DNA of 64,000 nt from Elephas maximus indicus (taxonomy: Eukaryota > Chordata > Mammalia > Proboscidea > Elephantidae). Below the pieces are notes generated by a model. The model was given only the letters and a program-made list of their open reading frames with translations, was not told the origin of the DNA and made no database searches. The DNA lies in contig NC_064826.1 of NCBI RefSeq assembly GCF_024166365.1, positions 20,360,001 to 20,424,000 of the forward strand, in the 5' to 3' direction. Shown here in pieces: positions 56,422-64,000 of this stretch (position 1 is the stretch's first letter; every line of letters begins with the position of its first letter). Position numbers and translations under genes: made by a program.

Positions 56422-57544
56422 CTCCGCAGCCGGCCATCGAGGGAGGGGCCACACCACACCGGCCCTGCTGCCGCTCCCGGCCAGGAAGAAGGAGGGGACT
56501 CTGGTCCCAGACCACCAGCAGTGGCAGAGGGTGGGTGCAGCTGGAAGTGACACTGGTGTTTCCCTGCATCCCCCTGAGGTCACAGGTCACTGAGTCAGCG
56601 GGAGCCGCCTCCAGCCCACAGGGGTGGGGGGTGGGGGGGCTACCAAGAGGGTGAGGGGTGGGGGCAGGAGCCATGGGGGTGGGCCTGGGGAAGAGGGAGC
56701 ATTTGCCATTCTCCTGGGTGATGAACCTCCTCACTGCCACTGGAGAGCCCTGCTGAGGGTGGGCTCTGAGGCCCCATAGGAGGGTCCCCCTCCTACCACA
56801 CATCACAGGGCTGGGAGGATGGGTGGGGCAGCCACAGGCATCCAGTAATCACCTGCTGAGGCAATGGAGGCCCGATGGGCCAAAGGCACAGAGATATGAT
56901 GGGGGAGGGGCATTAAAGCCACTTGTGTAAACACAGGCCAGGCCCCAGGAGTTGGTGGCTGTGGCTGGGCTCGGGCCTCCAGCTGTAGCTTTCTGATGCA
57001 GAATGGCTGCTGATACCTCCGAGTGTGGCAGCTAAGCCTCCCAGGCAGAGGGTATGGGTGGCAGTTCCCAGAGAGGCAAGCCTGTGGGCAGTCTGTTGAG
57101 GGAGACTGGGCCCTGGAGATGGCACAGGGCAGCAGCTTGGGAGCATGGGTGGGTGAGCACGTGTGTGTGTGTGTGCACGCGCGAGCACGCACGCACGCAT
57201 GGTCTAACACACAGGAGACAGGTGAGGGGTATAGCGGCCTTTCCCTGCTCCCTGCCCCAGGCCTGACCAGCCACAGCTTAGGCTGTCATGGGGCTGATGG
57301 GTGGGGCAGGGTGGGTGGGGCTCTCAGGCCAACCTAGGCTTCCGAGCTCCCTGCAGCTGAGCTGCACAGCCTTTGGGGTGGGGGGCAATGCTGAGGAGGG
57401 CAGCTTGGGGCAGGGGGAGTAGGCAGGCTGGCAGAGGGGCAGCCCCAGAAGCTCCTGAGAAAGGAAGAAAGGGCTGTGCTCACACAGGCTGCAATTGTCC
57501 TTTAAAAAAATGTGGTAAATTATGTGTCAGGCATGGGGAGGATG
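56422..57544. other. unique DNA downstream of pre-mir-182
   Basis: No coding feature. It contains an alternating GT/GC tract at 57158-57200. Confidence 0.5.
57158..57200. repeat. alternating purine-pyrimidine tract
   Basis: A (GT)n stretch passes into GCACGCGCGAGCACGCACGC, largely alternating bases that favour Z-DNA. Confidence 0.85.
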
Positions 57545-58215
57545 TGGGTTTGTTCCTGACGCCAAACATTTATAAAGCACTAACTGCATACTGGGGTCCC
57601 TGGGTGGCACGCATAGGTAAGTGCTTGACTATTAGTGGAAGTATTGGCAGTTTGAACCCACCTAGAGGCACCTCGGGAGACAGGCCTGTCAGTTTGCTAC
57701 CAAAAGGTCACAGCCATTGAAAACCCTATGAGGCAGTTCTACTCTATACACATGGGGTCGCTGTGAGTCGGAAACAACTCGATCGCAGCTGACAACAACT
57801 ACATGCCAGGCACCATGTAAGTGCTGGAGATGTAACAGGAACACGCAGACATTGTGCAAACGGGGGGATCCATGGGGTCCTACCTGAGCCAAGGGCATGG
57901 AGGTGCCTGCTGGCACCCGAGGGCGGGGTAGGGAGGCAGTGGCTCAGAGCTGAAGCACCGGAGAGACAGGAGAAGGAAGTAGGAGGGAGCTTGTTCAGGA
58001 AAGCACAGATTCCCTTGGGGACCAGGCCAGGGGCCTCGTAGTTTCTATTTGCTCCTTAACCTAAGGTAGTGGGGAGCCATAGAAGGTTTCAGTCGGAGGG
58101 GTGATGTGATCAGATGTGTGTTTTGGCACTGGCACGCTCACTCTTGTAGAGATGAATGGAGGGGTCAGACTGGAAGCATTAGGTCCATGGTGGGGCTTGA
58201 GAGTTAACCTGAGAG
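57545..58215 (+). repeat. old LINE-like repeat split by an AfroSINE
   Basis: CATTTATAAAGCACTAACTG rejoins TGCCAGGCACCATGTAAGTG after the SINE. Downstream text (GGGTGATGTGATCAGATGTG) is typical of ancient mammalian repeats. The L2-type assignment is tentative. Confidence 0.5.
57590..57796 (+). mobile_element. AfroSINE downstream of pre-mir-182
   Basis: A diverged but complete copy, flanked by AACTGCAT (57582-57589) and AACTACAT (57797-57804). Confidence 0.9.
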
Positions 58216-59395
58216 GGCTCTGTTCTTACACCTGTGAGCAACCAAACCAAACCAGGCAGTGTGTCCTGTATGGTTACGGTTAGTACAGTAATAGATTACC
58301 CAGCAGTTAATGACCTGCACTATCATTGGTGCTCTGCTAACTGGTCAGCATTCAGGTAAATGGCTGTAATTAGAGTGGATTTTATGGTCAGCTCAGGCTG
58401 GAGGTGAGCAGAGGCTGGGACCGGGGCTGTCTCCCCTACCCTCAGGGCCGCCTCCCTCTGTTCTTGGCCCGCTGCCCTTGCTGGCTCTGGGGCTGGGCCC
58501 GAGGCTGGCTGGTTTGGACCTGGAGGGACAGGCAGGAATGAGATGATTCCAGGGCCTTGGCTGAGTTCTGGACAGATTTAGTCATGGTCAAAGCTACCAG
58601 CTTTCAGCACTTACTGTGCTGTATTTTCCTGACTTTGAGTACTCCTTACAACCCTGGGCAAAGCACAGAAGAGCAGACAGGATGGTCAAGGGCTTGGCCA
58701 AGAGTGTGTGGTGGGTTAGGGAGTCCAGACCCAGCCATCTGCCAGCAGAGGCTGAGAGCCACACAGCCACCAGGAGGTAGCCAGGATCTTCGGGGCCAGG
58801 GGCACCATGGCCTTCTCTGGGCGGCCCCTTTGGCCTCTGGAAGGGCTTCTACCCTCATCTGGGAGCCGTGGGAGCTGGGAGCCACCAGAGCCAGACCAGG
58901 GCTGAAGAAGCAAGACGACCAGGGGAGGCCCCATCCCCACAGCTGCTCCCCACCTGGGCTCCCTGCCCCCCTCCATGACCGTCCTCCAAGCTAATCTGGG
59001 GATGGCACCCCCACCCCCGCTCTCAGGATAAACCCAAGCGCCTTACCTGGCTTACGAGGCCCTGTGTGACCTGCCCTGTTGGGCGTCTGCCCCCCCCCCG
59101 CCCCCGTCTTCCCTTGGCTCCCTCAGCTTTCTCGTGCACCACCCTCCCTGCCATTTGCTCTCTTACAGTCCTTGGAATGGAATGAGGAGTCAGGCAGCAT
59201 CTCCCGCTCCCTGCTAGAGTACTAGTCATCCTGCCTGAAGTCACCTGTTAGCGGGCCTGCTTCCTCAGTCAGTGGAAAGCTTCTTGGGGGCCAGGCTGGG
59301 TCTCACTCACACTTTCAGGTGCAGGGCTGGGAGGCCTGGGCCCCAGCAGCATGGGGATGGAGTCCAGCTGCCCATACTCTGCTTGATGGTGGACA
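58216..59395. other. unique intergenic DNA
   Basis: An AT-richer patch at 58240-58390 contains TAATTA (58367-58372) and ATTACC words. No coding exon is recognised. Confidence 0.45.
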
Positions 59396-59403
59396 TCTCC
59401 AGG

Positions 59404-59540
59404 ATCGATTACCGACTCATAGCGACCCTATAGGACAGAGTAGGACTGCCCCATAGAGTTTCCAGGGAGCGTCTGGCAGATTCAAACTGCAGACCCTTTG
59501 GTTAGCAGCCGTAGCACTTAAACACTACACTACCAGGGTT
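59404..59540 (-). mobile_element. AfroSINE
   Basis: Minus-strand copy flanked by TCTCCAGG (59396-59403) and TCTCCTGG (59541-59548). Confidence 0.93.
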
Positions 59541-59789
59541 TCTCCTGGTGGCCCAGTTCCCCACAAACGGAAGGGGGCCCTCATGTGGGTCGCCCATCTG
59601 CCCCCCTGAGGGAGGGCTGTGTTGCTCTGATCTTGAAAGGAAGGTGCTGCCCTCAGGTCAGGGTCCGGCCTCCGGCTCCAAGCTGGGGAACCCATTTCCC
59701 AGAAATAGCTCTTCCAGGTCTGGCAGGCAGGGCCTGGGCACCTTTAGGAGAACAGAGTAAGTGTCCCAAAGCAAAGTGCCATCAAAATC

Positions 59790-61617
59790 CCACATGCCGT
59801 ATAACAATAGACACATAGACCAATGGAACAGAATTGAAAGTCCAGAAATAAGACTATGCCTGTATGATCAACTGATTTTTGACAAGGGTGCTAAGTCCAT
59901 TTGATGGGGAATGCAGAGTCTCTTCAATAAATGGCGTTGGGGAAATTGGATTTCCACAAGCAGAAAAATGAAACAAGATCCATGCCTCACACCATACACA
60001 AAAACAAATTCAGAATGATTAAGGACCTAAATGTGGATACTAAAAACATAAAATTCTTAGACGAAAATGCAGGGGCAATGTTGTTGGGCCTAGCTTTTTA
60101 CAATTGATTAATATAATAACAAAAGTATAAGCAGCAAAATACAAAATAGATAAATGGGACCTTATAAAATTAAAAACTTTTGTTCATCAAGAGACTTTAC
60201 AAAAAAAGCAAAAAGACAAATTATTGACTAGGAAAATATCTTCGAAAACCATATATCCAATAAGAATCTAATAACCAAAATATATAAAACTTCAACATAA
60301 ACAACAACAAAAAAACCCAGTCACAAAATGGGCAAAGGACCTGAATAGACATTTCACCAAAGAAGACATTCAAATGGTCACCAAACACATGAAAAGATGC
60401 TCAACGTCATTAGCCATTAGAGATGCAAATCAAAACCACAGTGAGTTACCATTTCACTCCCACTAACAAATATTGGCGAGGATGTGGGGAACTTTGAACC
60501 CTTATCCATTGCTGGTGGCAATGCAAAATGGTACAGCTGATGTGGAAAATATTGTGGTGATTCCTCAAAAAACTAAAAATAGAACTACCATATAACCCAG
60601 CAATTCCACTCCTAGGTGTGTACCCAGAAGACCTGAAAGCAGAGACTCAGAGACTTGTACACCACCAATGTTCATTGCAGCACTATTCACTATTGCCAAA
60701 GGGTGGAAACAACCTAAATGCCCATCAGTGGATGAATGGATAAGCAAACTGTGGTACCTACATACAGTGGAATACTCGGCCAGTAAGAAATGCAGTCTTG
60801 ATACAGGCTATGATATGAATAGAGCTTGAAAATACTATGCTGAGTGAAATAAGTCGATTACAAAAAGACAAATATTGTATGATCTCACTTATATACAAGA
60901 ACAGGCAAATGTATAGAGACTGTCTTAGTTATCTAGTACTGCCATAACAGAAATACCACAAGTGGGTGGCTTTAACGAACAGAAATTTATTTTTTCACAG
61001 TCTAGTAGGTTAGAAGTCCAACTCTAGGGGAAGGCTTTCTCTGTTGGCTCTGGAGGAAGGTCCTTGTTCTCGAACTTCCCATGGTCGAGGCGCTTCTCAG
61101 GCTCAGGGTCCCCAGGCCCAAAGGACAAGCTCTGTTCCTGGTGCTGCTTTCTTGGTGGTATGAGGTCCCCAACTCTTTGCTTGCTTCCGTTTCCTTTTAT
61201 CTCTTGAGAGATAAAATGTGTTGCAGGCCACACTCCAGGGAAACTCCCTTTACCTTGGATCAGGGAGGTGACCTGAGCAAGGGTGGTATTACAATTCCAC
61301 CCTAATCCTCTCAACATAAAATTACAATCACAAAATGGAGGACAACCATACAATACTAGGAATCATGGCATAACCAAGTTGATAACACACATTTTTTCGG
61401 AAACAATTCAATTCATCACAGAGACCAAAGTTTATTAGTGGTTATCAGGGCCGGGGGGGGGGGGGCAGGGGAGGGTGTAAAAGGATTAATGGTGGTGGAA
61501 AATTCACCTTAAGGGTAGAGTGCACAGCTGGTTAATGTAATTGCTGTCAATAAGTTGTAGATCTGTAAAAAGTTGAATTGGAAAAAGTTGTGTGATATAT
61601 TTACAACGACAAAAAAA
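59790..61617 (+). mobile_element. L1 3' portion split by a MaLR LTR
   Basis: Typical L1 ORF2 C-terminal and 3' UTR sequence (GACACATAGACCAATGGAAC onward) runs to an A tract at 61609-61619. It has many stops. The LTR at 60921-61420 interrupts it. Confidence 0.9.
60921..61420 (-). mobile_element. MaLR/MLT1-type solo LTR with perfect 5-base TSD
   Basis: TGTCTTAGTT...TTCATCACA is bounded by GAGAC on both sides (60916-60920 and 61421-61425), and the L1 resumes exactly. Confidence 0.95.
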
Positions 61618-61624
61618 AAAGAGT

Positions 61625-62430
61625 AGCTAAGACCACTTATGTACAACCAGATGCCCGTGGGATTTGGTTCATTGGTTTGGAGGTTTAGGGTCATGGTTTC
61701 ATGCGACATCCCAGTTAATTGGCCTAATAATGTGTTTAGTGCTTGTTTAGTGGTCTTAAAAGTGTGTTTAATGGTCTTAAAAGCTTGCAAGCAGCCATCC
61801 AAAATACACCTGGTCTCTATTTTCCTGGAGCAAAAGAATAAGGAGAGTCGGGAAGAGGAGGAGGAAATGGAATGTGTGGATAATTGCTTCCATGAACAAC
61901 TGCCTCCTTTGCCATGAGACCAGAACTGGATGGTGCCCGGCTATCATTGCTAAACATTTTGATCAAAGATTCTATAGATGAATCCTGATCAAAAGGGGGA
62001 AGATACAGAACAGAATTTCAAATTCTCATGGAATCCAGTTTTTCTGGAGCCATGAAGGCTGGATGAACTCCTGAAACTATTGCCTTGGGTAATCTTTAAA
62101 CCTTAAATCCTAAACCAAAAATATCCCCTGAAACCTTCTTAAAACCAAACAGTAATTTAGCTTAACTAGTAAAGAGTGTCTGCCTTGAGCATTGGGCTCT
62201 TTTAAGATCTATCTATATGGAATCAAATTGACAACGCAATTTGAAAGATAGGAAGCTTAGGGGGCAGGGAGTTTATGTTAATGGGGGAAGAACAACTCAG
62301 AAAAGGAGGGTGAGAATGGTTGCACAACTGGAAGAATGTAATTGTACACGTAGAAATTGTTGAATTGGTGTATGTTCTACTGTGTATATTCTCAACAACA
62401 ATAATAAAAAAATATTGAAAAAAAAAATCC
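61625..62430 (+). mobile_element. poly(A) retroposon, family B, longest copy
   Basis: About 800 bases ending in an A tract. The 5' part (GTCTTAAAAGCTTGCAAGCA) shares a module with family A at 1490-1530. Copies at 33020-33707 and 37675-37923 match its remainder. The 92-codon open frame in it is not recognised. Confidence 0.75.
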
Positions 62431-62707
62431 CCCTGTGCCAGCTCCTAGCAAAGGCCAACCTTAAGTGTTGAGAAAAGGTGGCTGTGGTGAGCCAACTAGC
62501 CCTCTTGCTGGAGCTAAGGGGAAAGGGCTGGGCTTGCTGCAGACGGCATATTTGGCAAAGTCTAGGGATGTTTGTGATGGTTACAACTGGAGGGGTGTTA
62601 CTGGCATCTCGTGGGTAGAGGCCAGGGCTCTGCTAAACATCTCATAATGCACGGTCAGCTCCCCAACCCCAGACAAGAATTAATCTGGCCCTAATGTCAA
62701 TAATGTC
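62431..62707. other. unique intergenic DNA
   Basis: Nothing recognised. Confidence 0.5.
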
Positions 62708-63008
62708 AATAGTTGGCCATCCGTATCTGCAGGTTCCACATCTGTGGATTCAACCAACCATGGATAGACAATAGTAAAAAAAAAGATTTTTTTCTTGTCA
62801 TTATTCCTTAAATAATACAGTATAACAACTATCAACATAGCATCTACGCTGTATTAGGCATCAGAACTAATCTAGAGATGATTTAAAGTATATGGGAGGA
62901 TGTGCACAGGTTATATGTATTTTATGTAAGAGACTTGAGCATCCTCGGATTTTGGTATCCGTGGTGCTCTTGGAACCAATCCCCCATAGACACCAAGGGA
63001 CAACTATA
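62708..63008. mobile_element. MER2 (TcMar-Tigger) DNA transposon
   Basis: GTTGGCCATCCGTATCTGCA, GATTCAACCAACCATGG, AATCTAGAGATGATTTAAAG and the inverted end CACCAAGGGACAACTATA are characteristic of MER2. It is non-autonomous and ancient. Confidence 0.9.
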
Positions 63009-63979
63009 GAGTCAAGGTTGAGAAAACTTGCTACAGGACGAAGAGTTTGAACCAGCAAGTTGACATCTGAGAAGAATAAGCGTTAAGTCCTATGTTTAGG
63101 TTAGAAGAAAAAATCAATTGTACGAGGGCAAGAATGGAGGAGCCTGACTGAAATGCATGTGGAAGGAAAGACCCAGTCACTTTGGGTGGCCATATATTCA
63201 CCTGGATGGCATTGTAAGAGGGACAGGAGGTCATGGGAGGGGAGCATCCCACAGAGCCCTGGAGGACAGTGGACCTTATTCATGCCTTGGTGAGGTTGGG
63301 ATACCTTCTTCAGAGGGTCTACATCAGGGAGCTGGACCAGAACTGTGACAGTCAGCTACCCAGGTGCTCATCTGCAGATTACTGCTAGTTCAGTGAAATA
63401 TTTAAAAAGATATTTTAAACTCCATCTTATTTTGGTTTTCATGGGGAGGGTCATTCAGGAAATCTAGTCCACTCTACTTCTGGAAACAACTCACCCATCT
63501 CCAGGAAAAGTTGAACCTTGAGATTTTAGCTATGAAAAGATTTAGGTGAGAACATGAAGGCCATTTCAAACGTCTGGAGGGAATGAGAGCTTTCCAGTTC
63601 TTGGTGACTCAAGACAATGGAGCCAGGAGCAATGGCTTTGCAGGGGCAGGGTCTGTATTGTCTCAGAAGAATTTCCTAACTGATGGATCCGCTGGTCACT
63701 GACAAAGGGGTGAGCTCTCCATCACTGGGGGTGTTTAAGCCAAGGTGTAGTGGCGTGATGGTGGGTTATCAGCTTTGGTGGGAGGCTGGACCAGATGGTT
63801 CGTTACTGTGATAACCGTAAGTTTATGTTTAGGCCAATTCCTAACTCAAGTGGGGACATTTCATAACTCCCTAAACTCTCTAGCCATGATCTAGGCATTT
63901 TTCAGCTCACACTAATTTACACAGCTTTTTAAATGGATGTAAATCTGTTGTGATGAAAAAAAAAAACGACAAATCAAGA
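63009..63979. other. unique intergenic DNA
   Basis: No recognised gene or repeat. Confidence 0.5.
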
Positions 63980-64000
63980 GTTTTGCCCTCTAGTCGACTC
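63980..64000 (-). mobile_element. AfroSINE cut by the window end
   Basis: TTTTGCCCTCTAGTCGACTC is the start of a minus-strand SINE tail, preceded by an A tract. Confidence 0.65.

Noticed and set aside
57158..57200. CRISPR-like or tandem array
   Set aside because: It is a simple dinucleotide-type tract; no spaced direct repeats of array type occur anywhere in the window.
56312..63979. The 3' end of NRF1 on the minus strand, expected downstream by synteny
   Set aside because: No coding exon or recognisable 3' UTR was seen; the neighbour probably lies beyond the window.

Overview
This is nuclear DNA from an afrotherian mammal, most likely a paenungulate such as an elephant. The evidence is about thirty AfroSINE copies, plus RTE LINE fragments whose 3' tail matches the AfroSINE tail, a pairing known from Afrotheria. 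I see no intact protein-coding gene. The long open frames on both strands between 43 and 48 kb come from high GC content.

The functional core is the microRNA cluster miR-183 / miR-96 / miR-182, all on the + strand. pre-mir-183 lies at 51948-52057, pre-mir-96 at 52174-52251 and pre-mir-182 at 56312-56421. All six mature arms match the human miRNAs as I know them; changes are confined to loops and basal stems. About 4-8 kb upstream is a CpG-rich block (44.05-48.56 kb). It holds a TATA box with two GC boxes and a splice-donor-like site (44.74-44.88 kb), and a strong GTAAGT donor at 47014; I infer these are pri-miRNA start regions. In human and mouse the cluster lies between UBE2H and NRF1. Neither gene is visible here, which fits an intergenic window reading from the UBE2H side toward NRF1.

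Layout. 0-7 kb: a 3'-terminal L1 carrying four later insertions, then a field of AfroSINEs and one small TcMar-like element. 7-10.8 kb: unique GC-rich DNA. 10.8-15.3 kb: an RTE fragment, an ERV-L-like LTR with a tRNA-Leu-type primer site, RTE and SINE nests, and a SINE with a tRNA-Gly-like head. 15.3-22.86 kb: a decayed ERV-L-like provirus (LTR, gag-like, protease, RT, RNase H, integrase, LTR, then a second start of internal sequence), with an RTE and a nested AfroSINE in its RT region. 22.9-26.2 kb: unique DNA, a SINE cluster, an RTE fragment and a CpG-rich element. 26.3-38.2 kb: L1 fragments, three MaLR-type LTRs, unnamed poly(A) retroposons and an old DNA transposon hosting two LTRs. 38.2-43.7 kb: mostly unique. 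44-48.6 kb: CpG block containing one AfroSINE. 48.9-50.4 kb: repeats. 50.4-59.4 kb: largely unique, with the miRNA cluster. 59.4-64 kb: AfroSINE, L1 split by a MaLR LTR, a poly(A) retroposon, MER2, and a SINE cut by the window end.

All calls were made by eye. Repeat boundaries are exact where a target-site duplication (TSD) is given, otherwise good to roughly 10-30 bases.
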